The notes under the pieces were generated by a model. That model was not told the origin of the DNA, did no database searches, and was given only the letters and a program-made list of their open reading frames with translations. A stretch of DNA of 41,525 bases, from contig NZ_JAMFSB010000149.1 of assembly GCF_026225065.1 (NCBI RefSeq), positions 1-41,525 on the forward strand. The letters run 5' to 3'. Below, in pieces: positions 35,753-41,525 of this stretch. The stretch is from Paraburkholderia sp. (GTDB taxonomy: Bacteria; Pseudomonadota; Gammaproteobacteria; Burkholderiales; Burkholderiaceae). The position numbers were made by a program, and so were the translations under genes. Positions within the stretch are counted from its first letter, which is position 1; each line of letters begins with the position of its first letter.

Positions 35753-36394
35753 ATGGCATGGACTCGTGACGAAATGGCCGCGCGCGCGGCGAAGGAACTG
35801 CAGGACGGCTTCTATGTGAACCTCGGCATCGGCTTGCCGACGCTGGTGGCGAACCACGTGCCGGCAGGCGTCGAAGTGTGGCTGCAGTCGGAAAACGGCC
35901 TGCTCGGCATTGGCCCGTCGCCGACCGAAGAGGAGGTGGATGCCGATCTGATCAACGCCGGCAAGCAGACGGTGACGACGTTGCCGGGTTCGTCGATTTT
36001 CTCGTCGGCGGACTCGTTTGCGATGATTCGTGGCGGCCACATCAACCTCGCCATTCTGGGCGCCATGCAGATCAGCAAGACGGGCGATCTGGCGAACTGG
36101 ATGATCCCGGGCAAGATGATCAAGGGCATGGGCGGTGCGATGGATCTGGTGGCGGGCGTCAAGCGCGTCGTCGTGCTGATGGAACACGTCGCGAAGGGCG
36201 ACCAGCACAAGATCCTCGAAGAATGCACGTTGCCATTGACGGGCGTGGGCGTGGTTGATCAGATCATTACCGACCTCGGCGTGATCGAAGTGACAGCGGA
36301 TGGTCTGAAGCTGACGGAACTGGCGCCGGGCGTGACGGCGGATGAGATCAAGGCCAAGACCGGTGCGCCGCTCGATGTGAGCGCTGTGAGCTGA
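35753..36394 (+). CDS. scoB: 3-oxoacid CoA-transferase subunit B
   Basis: 213 residues. Beta subunit carrying the catalytic Glu (Glu47) in [20 protein letters not shown], the residue that forms the enzyme-CoA thioester. [20 protein letters not shown] and [20 protein letters not shown] are further family blocks. AGGAG lies 7 bases before the ATG, overlapping the end of scoA. It works as a heteromer with subunit A. A strong terminator 84 bases downstream ends the two-gene operon. Confidence 0.96.
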   Translation: MAWTRDEMAARAAKELQDGFYVNLGIGLPTLVANHVPAGVEVWLQSENGLLGIGPSPTEEEVDADLINAGKQTVTTLPGSSIFSSADSFAMIRGGHINLAILGAMQISKTGDLANWMIPGKMIKGMGGAMDLVAGVKRVVVLMEHVAKGDQHKILEECTLPLTGVGVVDQIITDLGVIEVTADGLKLTELAPGVTADEIKAKTGAPLDVSAVS

Positions 36395-36477
36395 TGGGAC
36401 GGGGTGTAAGGCACGGTTGAGCGGAAGCGGCGGCGTAGTTGAGGGCCGCTGCAGCTCGACCGGTGCGAAGAATGCCG

Positions 36478-36520
36478 CAAAGCGGGCGAGACTGGTTGAG
36501 TCTTCGCCCGCTTTGTTTTG
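36478..36520 (+). terminator. Intrinsic terminator of the scoAB operon
   Basis: CAAAGCGGGCGA (36478-36489) pairs perfectly with TCGCCCGCTTTG (36504-36515); GACT/AGTC extends the stem beyond one bulged T. TTTTG follows. Confidence 0.88.
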
Positions 36521-36623
36521 GGCCTTGGTTTGAGCATTTGCCTATGTCTTCCGGATGATCCTTGGCACACGGCAAAGCGGTTTACAATCGTCTTCACTAG
36601 TTCGTGCTCGCCAAGGAAATCTG

Positions 36624-37544
36624 ATGACTGTCACGTCTCCCGCTTTGCATACTGCCGCCGGCACGGCCACGCCCCGTCAACGTTTCGTGCAGTGCGCGAG
36701 CCCCGGAGGCTTGCATCGCGTCGCCTACACGGAATGGGGGGACCCCGCGAATCCGCGGGTGCTGGTGTGCGTGCATGGTCTCACGCGCTCAGGGCGCGAC
36801 TTCGACCGGCTGGCGGCTTCGTTCGCGGACACGTACCGCGTCATTTGTCCGGATGTGGTCGGCCGCGGTCTTTCATCGTGGCTGAACGTCCCCAACTACT
36901 ACTCCGTGCCACACTACGTTGCGGACATGGTCACGCTGATCGCGCGGCTCGACGTGGAAAAGGTGGACTGGTTCGGCACCTCAATGGGTGGTCTGATCGG
37001 GCTGGGTCTCGGAGGCCTGCCGGGATCGCCGATCGAGAAGCTGTTGCTGAACGACGTCGGGCCACACCTCGAGCCGGCCGCGGTGAAGCGAATCGGCGAT
37101 TATCTCGGCAAGCCCGTGCAGTTCGAAACGCTGCAGCAGGGCATCGATTACGCTGCGTTGCTGGCGCAATCGTTCGGACCGCTGACCCCGGAAGAATGGC
37201 GCGAGATCAACACGCCGCTGCTGCAGGAGCGCGACGGCGCCTGGTATTTCCGCTACGACCCCCGCATCGCCCAGCCGTTCGCTGCCATTACAGACGAAAT
37301 GGCCGCGGCCGGGGAGGTTGCGTTGTGGGGCGCGCTAAAGGCGATTCAAGGGCCGGTGCTGGTGGTGCGCGGAGAAAAATCGGACCTGCTGTCGCGTGAA
37401 ACGGTCGAGAAGATGGTTGCCGAGGGCAACGCGGTGTCGAGCGTGGAAATCCCCGGTGTGGGCCATGCGCCAGCGTTTCTCAGTGCCGAGCAGATCGGGA
37501 TTGCGCGCCGCTTCTTTATCGGGCCTGGCGCTGACGCGTCATAA
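36624..37544 (+). CDS. Alpha/beta hydrolase
   Basis: 306 residues of the alpha/beta-hydrolase fold. The nucleophile is Ser120 in FGTSMGG, preceded by the oxyanion segment CVHGLTRSGRDFDRLAASFA; the His lies in IPGVGHAPAFLS. The Gly-rich GLIGLGLGGLPG helix after the nucleophile is typical of this group. AAGGAAA upstream of the ATG supports the start; the upstream in-frame extension lies over the intergenic promoter region. The substrate is unknown. The RidA gene follows after 96 bases and may share the transcript. Confidence 0.9.
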   Translation: MTVTSPALHTAAGTATPRQRFVQCASPGGLHRVAYTEWGDPANPRVLVCVHGLTRSGRDFDRLAASFADTYRVICPDVVGRGLSSWLNVPNYYSVPHYVADMVTLIARLDVEKVDWFGTSMGGLIGLGLGGLPGSPIEKLLLNDVGPHLEPAAVKRIGDYLGKPVQFETLQQGIDYAALLAQSFGPLTPEEWREINTPLLQERDGAWYFRYDPRIAQPFAAITDEMAAAGEVALWGALKAIQGPVLVVRGEKSDLLSRETVEKMVAEGNAVSSVEIPGVGHAPAFLSAEQIGIARRFFIGPGADAS

Positions 37545-37640
37545 TATGGGGTTGTGCGGCGCGCCTCTTCGAGGGACGTGTCGCGGAACGTGTGATCGTT
37601 CAACCGCATTGTTCAATCTTAACCATCATCAGGAATCTTC

Positions 37641-37994
37641 ATGGCAGTCATCCGTCACCACGTCGGCAAGCGGCTCTCCGAAATCGCCGTGCATAACGGC
37701 ACCGTGTACCTCGCCGGCCAGATCGCCGAGGACGCAGATCAGGACATCACCGGCCAGACCCGTGAAGTGCTTGGCCATATCGACCGTCTGCTCGCTGAAG
37801 TGAATAGCGACAAGTCGCATCTGCTGTCGGTGCAGATTTACATCTCGGACATGGTTCACTTCGCCGGCATGAACGCGGTGTGGGACGAGTGGGTTGAGCA
37901 GGACGCCACGCCGCCGCGCGCGACGGTCGAAGCGAAGCTTGCGAACCCGAAGTGCCTCGTTGAAGTGGTTGTCGTGGCCGCGCAGCGCGGCTAA
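37641..37994 (+). CDS. RidA-family protein
   Basis: 117 residues. RidA-type enzymes hydrolyse reactive enamine/imine intermediates released by PLP enzymes. The trimer-forming chorismate-mutase-like fold shows NGTVYLAGQIAEDADQDITG and the C-terminal PPRATVEAKLANPKCLVEVV. The Arg in PPRATVE aligns with the substrate-carboxylate region of the family and the Glu in LVEV with the usual C-terminal one. It differs from canonical RidA (no IPGN-like block), so it may be a Rid2-7 type. AGGA precedes the ATG. The relA gene follows after 63 bases. Confidence 0.93.
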   Translation: MAVIRHHVGKRLSEIAVHNGTVYLAGQIAEDADQDITGQTREVLGHIDRLLAEVNSDKSHLLSVQIYISDMVHFAGMNAVWDEWVEQDATPPRATVEAKLANPKCLVEVVVVAAQRG

Positions 37995-38057
37995 GTCTGC
38001 ACCCGGAACCGTTGTTGAATCCCTGTTGATCCGTCTGGCCCGTTGGGCTGTCGCACC

Positions 38058-40301
38058 ATGAATACCGATACCGTTACGACCGTGCCGATTCCGCTGCCTT
38101 CCTTCGAAGAGGCAATGGCGTTCGTGCGGGAGCACGCGGGCGAAGTGCGGCTGTCGTCGGGCGAATTGCTGGCCGATCACGCAGCAGGCACTGCGGCGAT
38201 CATGCGTACGCTCAATGTCGACCCACCGGCGGTGCTGGCGGCGGCTCTGTTCGCACTGACACCGCATCTGCAGGATCCGGAGCGCGTGATTGCCGACAAC
38301 TTCGGCGAAGAGGTTGCGCAACTCGTAAGCGACGTGCGCAAGCTGCTGCGTCTGGGCACCGTCAGTCTGCGCGCGGCGCAGAACGCCATTCCCGAAGCGG
38401 GGCGCGACGCTCAGGCGGCGCGGCGTGCGCAGGTCGAGGCACTGCGTAAGATGCTGCTCGCATTCGCGCAGGACATTCGTGTCGTACTGATCCGGCTCGC
38501 GTCGCGATTGCAGTCAATGCGTTACTACGCAGCGAACAAGATGACGCCATCGCCTGACGTGGCGCGCGAGACGCTCGATATTTACGCGCCGCTCGCGAAC
38601 CGTCTCGGTATCTGGCAAGTGAAGTGGGAGCTCGAAGACCTCGCGCTGCGCTTCGAAGAGCCTGCTACGTACAAGCGTATCGCGAAGCTGCTCGACGAGA
38701 AACGCGTGGAGCGTGAAAGCTATGTGGCCGCTGCCATCGCACGCTTGCAGGAGGAATTGGCTGCCGCACATATTCGCGCCGAAGTCAGCGGGCGGCCAAA
38801 GCACATCTACAGCATCTGGCGCAAGATGCGCGGCAAGGATCTCGATTTCTCCGAGCTCTACGATGTGCGCGCGTTTCGCGTGATCGTACCGGACATCAAG
38901 GACTGCTACACCGTGCTCGGTATGGTGCACAACCTGTGGCAACCGGTGCCGAAGGAATTCGACGATTACATCTCGCGTCCGAAGCCGAACGGCTACAAGT
39001 CGTTGCATACGGTGGTTGTCGGCGATGACGGGCGTGCGTTCGAAGTGCAGATCCGTACCCAGGAGATGCATCAGTTTGCCGAATACGGCGTAGCGGCCCA
39101 CTGGCGCTACAAGGAAGCCGGCGCGCGCGGTTATGGCGGCCAGGTCACGGCGAGCGAGAAGTACGACGAGAAGATTGCGTGGTTGCGTCAGTTGCTGGCG
39201 TGGAAGGACGAAGTGTCCGAGGGCGAGCATGGCGAAAAGCGCGCGGCGCAGCCGTGGGAACAACTGCGTCAGGCCACTTTCGACGACGACCACATCTATG
39301 TGCTGACGCCGCAGGCACGCGTGATTCCGTTGCCGCAAGGCGCGACTCCGCTCGACTTTGCTTATCACCTGCATAGCGAGTTGGGCCATCGTTGCCGCGG
39401 TGCGCGCGTCGATGGCGCGATGGTGCCGCTCAACACGGCATTGCAGAACGGTCAGACGGTTGAGATCGTCGCGGTGAAAGAGGGCGGTCCGTCACGCGAC
39501 TGGCTCAACCCGCAGCTTGGCTATCTGCATAGCCCGCGTGCACGGCAGAAGGTGCGCGCATGGTTCAACGCGGTCGAGTATCAGGAGACCATCGCCACCG
39601 GTCGGGCGATGGTCGAAAAGACGTTGCAGCGCGAAGGCAAGACCTCGGTCAATCTCGATCAGCTTGCGGCGAAGCTCGGCTTCAAGGCCACTGAAGACCT
39701 GTTCTCGGTGGTCGGCAAGGAAGAGTTCAGCCTGCGTCATGTCGAGCAGGCACTGCAGGATGCGCCACCGCCCGAACCGGAGGTCGAAGTACCCGAGCAG
39801 TTCGAGAAGCGCAGCAGCGGCTCGAGCGTGGCGCATGGTGCATCGACGGGCGTACTGGTGGTCGGTGTCGACGCGTTGCTCACGCAGCTTGCACGTTGCT
39901 GCCGTCCGGCGCCGCCTGATGGCATCAGTGGTTTTGTCACGCGCGGCAAGGGCATGTCGATCCACCGCAGCGATTGCCCGACGTTCCTGCGCATGGCCGA
40001 GCGCGCGCCCGAACGTGTACTTGAAACTGCGTGGTCCGCCGACGTGATGAACGGTCGCGGACAGTCGGTGTACCCAGTGGACCTGACGATCGACGCGACG
40101 GATCGTCAAGGTCTGCTGCGCGATATCTCCGAAGTGTTTGCGCGCGAGAAGATGAACGTGATCGGCGTGAAGACACAGACGCGTCGTAACGCCGCTTTCA
40201 TGCAATTCACGGTCGAGGTGTCGAGCGCTGCGCAGATTCAGCGTGCTTGTTCGCTGCTTGGCGAGGTCACAGGCGTGTTGAGGGCGGGTCGCAAAAGTTG
40301 A
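38058..40301 (+). CDS. relA: GTP pyrophosphokinase RelA
   Basis: 747 residues. Ribosome-associated ppGpp synthetase of the stringent response. Domains in order: a pseudo-hydrolase region (about 30-190) lacking the HD and ED metal residues, since the expected HD is replaced by ALFALTPH; the synthetase, with RPKHIYSIWRKMRGKDLDFS and Glu300-Phe-Asp-Asp303 (the EXDD motif of RelA-type enzymes); a TGS domain (DHIYVLTPQARVIPLPQGAT); a Cys-containing zinc-finger-like region (LARCCRPAPPDGISGFVTRG); and a C-terminal ACT domain. The EXDD motif and the missing hydrolase residues assign RelA rather than SpoT. Start is ATG 38058; the upstream TTG in the same frame has no support. Confidence 0.97.
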   Translation: MNTDTVTTVPIPLPSFEEAMAFVREHAGEVRLSSGELLADHAAGTAAIMRTLNVDPPAVLAAALFALTPHLQDPERVIADNFGEEVAQLVSDVRKLLRLGTVSLRAAQNAIPEAGRDAQAARRAQVEALRKMLLAFAQDIRVVLIRLASRLQSMRYYAANKMTPSPDVARETLDIYAPLANRLGIWQVKWELEDLALRFEEPATYKRIAKLLDEKRVERESYVAAAIARLQEELAAAHIRAEVSGRPKHIYSIWRKMRGKDLDFSELYDVRAFRVIVPDIKDCYTVLGMVHNLWQPVPKEFDDYISRPKPNGYKSLHTVVVGDDGRAFEVQIRTQEMHQFAEYGVAAHWRYKEAGARGYGGQVTASEKYDEKIAWLRQLLAWKDEVSEGEHGEKRAAQPWEQLRQATFDDDHIYVLTPQARVIPLPQGATPLDFAYHLHSELGHRCRGARVDGAMVPLNTALQNGQTVEIVAVKEGGPSRDWLNPQLGYLHSPRARQKVRAWFNAVEYQETIATGRAMVEKTLQREGKTSVNLDQLAAKLGFKATEDLFSVVGKEEFSLRHVEQALQDAPPPEPEVEVPEQFEKRSSGSSVAHGASTGVLVVGVDALLTQLARCCRPAPPDGISGFVTRGKGMSIHRSDCPTFLRMAERAPERVLETAWSADVMNGRGQSVYPVDLTIDATDRQGLLRDISEVFAREKMNVIGVKTQTRRNAAFMQFTVEVSSAAQIQRACSLLGEVTGVLRAGRKS

Positions 40302-40392
40302 CGCAAGGTTTGATGCCCGCGGGGCCGCGTGCCGTCATTCACACGCGCGGAAACGGCCGCAGGGGTTTTTCAGTGTCGGTGTACAAAAGTAC

Positions 40393-40421
40393 TTGCCAAG
40401 TGATGTGGCGCTCCATATAAT
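40393..40421 (+). promoter_or_regulatory. Sigma-70 promoter of tRNA-Val
   Basis: TTGCCA (40393-40398), a 17-base spacer, then TATAAT (40416-40421): near-consensus with ideal spacing, placing transcription start about 5 bases before the mature tRNA. A small GTAC-AAAA-GTAC repeat overlaps its upstream edge. Confidence 0.88.
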
Positions 40422-40432
40422 CTCGTTTCTTC

Positions 40433-40509
40433 AGGCTCGTAGCTCAGCTGGTTAGAGCACCACCTTGACATGGTGGGGGTCGTTGGTTCGAGTCCAATCG
40501 AGCCTACCA
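40433..40509 (+). tRNA. tRNA-Val (GAC)
   Basis: 77 bases including an encoded CCA end. The acceptor arm AGGCTCG pairs with CGAGCCT, with discriminator A and then CCA. The D arm holds AGCTCAGCTGGTTAGAGC. The anticodon stem CCACC/GGTGG encloses the loop TTGACAT, with anticodon GAC at 40467-40469, which reads GUC and GUU valine codons. GGTTCGAGTCC forms the T arm. Confidence 0.97.
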
Positions 40510-40669
40510 ACGAAAGAGAAATTCCGGTTTGCCGGGGTTTCGCAAGCTGCAGTAAGCGCCTTGGCGCAAAAGGCGAATACGGTTATGACACCGCGAACGT
40601 TGACCGAAACCACTTCGGAGCGACGCTAGTCGAGGACCACTTTCGCCAATGTAGTTTGCAGGAAATGTG
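40510..40669 (+). other. 160-base trailer between tRNA-Val and its terminator
   Basis: No gene. If transcription from the tRNA promoter continues to the next terminator, this is a structured 3' trailer: GCGCC/GGCGC at 40556-40567 and CCGAA/TTCGG at 40604-40618 form hairpins. A 66-codon frame across it begins inside the tRNA and is not credible. Confidence 0.4.
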
Positions 40670-40705
40670 AATGCGGCCCCTCGAAAGCGGGGCCGCATTT
40701 TTTTT
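40670..40705 (+). terminator. Strong intrinsic terminator before thrS
   Basis: AATGCGGCCCC (40670-40680) pairs perfectly with GGGGCCGCATT (40689-40699) around an 8-base loop, with eight T residues at 40698-40705. It most likely ends the tRNA-Val transcript; it lies 54 bases before thrS, so a role as a thrS leader attenuator is a weaker option. Confidence 0.9.
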
Positions 40706-40759
40706 GGGCTTATTTGATGGTTGTATGTGCCGCCGCCGGTCGGCATTTCGGAGAACGCA

Positions 40760-41525
40760 ATGGTTTCGATACGTCTGCCTGACGGTTCTGTTCGTCAATA
40801 CGAGCATCCGGTGACGGTCGCGGAAGTGGCCGCGTCGATCGGTCCTGGCCTCGCGAAAGCCGCGCTCGGCGGCAAGATCGATGGTGAGCTGGTCGATACT
40901 TCCGCGCTGATCGATCACGATGCGTCGCTCGCGATCGTCACGGAAAAAGACGCCGATGGCCTCGACATCATTCGCCACTCCACGGCGCACTTGCTCGCGT
41001 ACGCGGTGAAAGACCTGTACCCGGAAGCTCAGGTGACGATCGGCCCGGTGATCGACAACGGCTTCTACTACGACTTCGCGTACAACCGTCCTTTCACGCC
41101 GGAAGATCTCGAGAAGATCGAAAAGCGCATGCAGGAACTGGCGAAGAAAGACGAGCCGGTTTCGCGTCGCGTGGTGTCGCGCGACGAAGCGGTGGACTAC
41201 TTCAAGAGCATCGGCGAAAAGTACAAGGCCGAGATCATCGAGTCGATTCCCTCGACCGACGAAATCAAGCTGTACTCGCACGGCGGCTTCACGGATCTGT
41301 GCCGCGGCCCGCACGTGCCGTCCACCGGCAAGCTGAAGGTCTTCAAGCTGATGAAAGTCGCGGGCGCCTATTGGCGCGGCGACTCGAAGAACGAACAGCT
41401 GCAGCGTATCTACGGCACGGCCTGGACCAAGAAGGAAGACCAGGAAGCGTACCTGCACATGCTCGAGGAAGCCGAGAAGCGCGATCACCGCAAGCTCGCC
41501 AAGCAACTCGACCTGTTCCATCTGC
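40760..41525 (+). CDS. thrS: Threonyl-tRNA synthetase, 3' truncated by the window
   Basis: The first 255 residues are present. The N-terminal TGS domain ([20 protein letters not shown], then [20 protein letters not shown]) leads into the editing domain: [32 protein letters not shown], and [20 protein letters not shown] with the Cys of the editing zinc-like site. [20 protein letters not shown] begins the linker before the catalytic core, which lies outside the window. The order corresponds to E. coli ThrS residue for residue. GGAGA lies upstream of the ATG. In related genomes infC, rpmI and rplT follow. Confidence 0.97.
   Translation, partial: MVSIRLPDGSVRQYEHPVTVAEVAASIGPGLAKAALGGKIDGELVDTSALIDHDASLAIVTEKDADGLDIIRHSTAHLLAYAVKDLYPEAQVTIGPVIDNGFYYDFAYNRPFTPEDLEKIEKRMQELAKKDEPVSRRVVSRDEAVDYFKSIGEKYKAEIIESIPSTDEIKLYSHGGFTDLCRGPHVPSTGKLKVFKLMKVAGAYWRGDSKNEQLQRIYGTAWTKKEDQEAYLHMLEEAEKRDHRKLAKQLDLFHL

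Noticed and set aside
36624..37544. Naming the hydrolase next to scoAB as 3-oxoadipate enol-lactonase (pcaD)
   Set aside because: The fold fits but no other beta-ketoadipate gene is nearby, the length (306) is above the usual 260 or so, and a terminator separates it from scoAB.
40470..40670. Plus-strand 66-codon frame overlapping tRNA-Val
   Set aside because: It starts within the tRNA anticodon arm and runs through the trailer; it has no ribosome site and no similarity to a known protein.

Overview
The window is typical of a GC-rich betaproteobacterium of the family Burkholderiaceae, most likely Paraburkholderia or Burkholderia. The evidence is the codon bias, the protein families present, and the right-edge order relA, tRNA-Val(GAC), thrS, which I recognise as a Burkholderia arrangement. 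Almost all of it is chromosomal housekeeping and metabolic sequence. It carries about 33 supported protein genes (the first and last cut by the window edges), one tRNA, one pseudogene and several intrinsic terminators.

Left part (1-8.4 kb): the end of a UvrD-type helicase overlaps an MTA/SAH nucleosidase gene. That pair converges on a propionyl-CoA synthetase (prpE). Next comes an Fsr-like MFS exporter, divergent from a methyl-accepting chemotaxis protein.

Accessory island (8.45-11.14 kb): this stretch is less GC-rich than its flanks and is all on the minus strand. In transcription order it holds a broken small gene, a PAAR-domain spike protein, an M35-type (aspzincin) zinc metallopeptidase without a signal peptide, and a small secreted OmpA-like protein. 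The intact genes are tightly packed or overlap. The broken gene encodes the same C-terminal domain as the PAAR protein but carries an apparent 1-nt deletion and a Tyr-to-stop change. I read the island as an orphan type VI secretion effector module, and it is the most interesting part of the window. About 600 bases upstream of it hold nothing I can identify.

Efflux locus (11.1-17.2 kb): an outer-membrane lipoprotein, a FUSC-family protein, a DUF1656 protein and an HlyD-type adaptor form one operon. It is divergent from a LysR regulator, and two inverted repeats lie between them. This resembles the AaeXAB aromatic-acid efflux system with its own outer-membrane channel.

Middle (17.4-28 kb): a 51-residue membrane microprotein; a minus-strand run wrbA, DUF2069, FAD-linked oxidase, metallophosphoesterase; a YihY-family membrane protein with a TTG start; a DUF962 (Mpo1-like) protein; an alpha/beta hydrolase overlapped by a MetY-type sulfhydrylase gene; a CBS-pair protein; and a fused MFS transporter-PlsC acyltransferase resembling LplT joined to the acyltransferase half of Aas.

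Right part (28-41.5 kb): aroC; a TPR/glycosyltransferase-like protein; ETF-ubiquinone oxidoreductase divergent from an SDR gene and a thioesterase gene, with a TetR-type palindrome between them; a PAS-LuxR regulator divergent from the CoA-transferase pair scoAB; an alpha/beta hydrolase; a RidA-family protein; relA; tRNA-Val with a near-consensus promoter; and the start of thrS. The fatty-acid and ketone-body genes (ETF-QO, SDR, thioesterase, scoAB) lie close together, which suggests a shared acyl-CoA theme.
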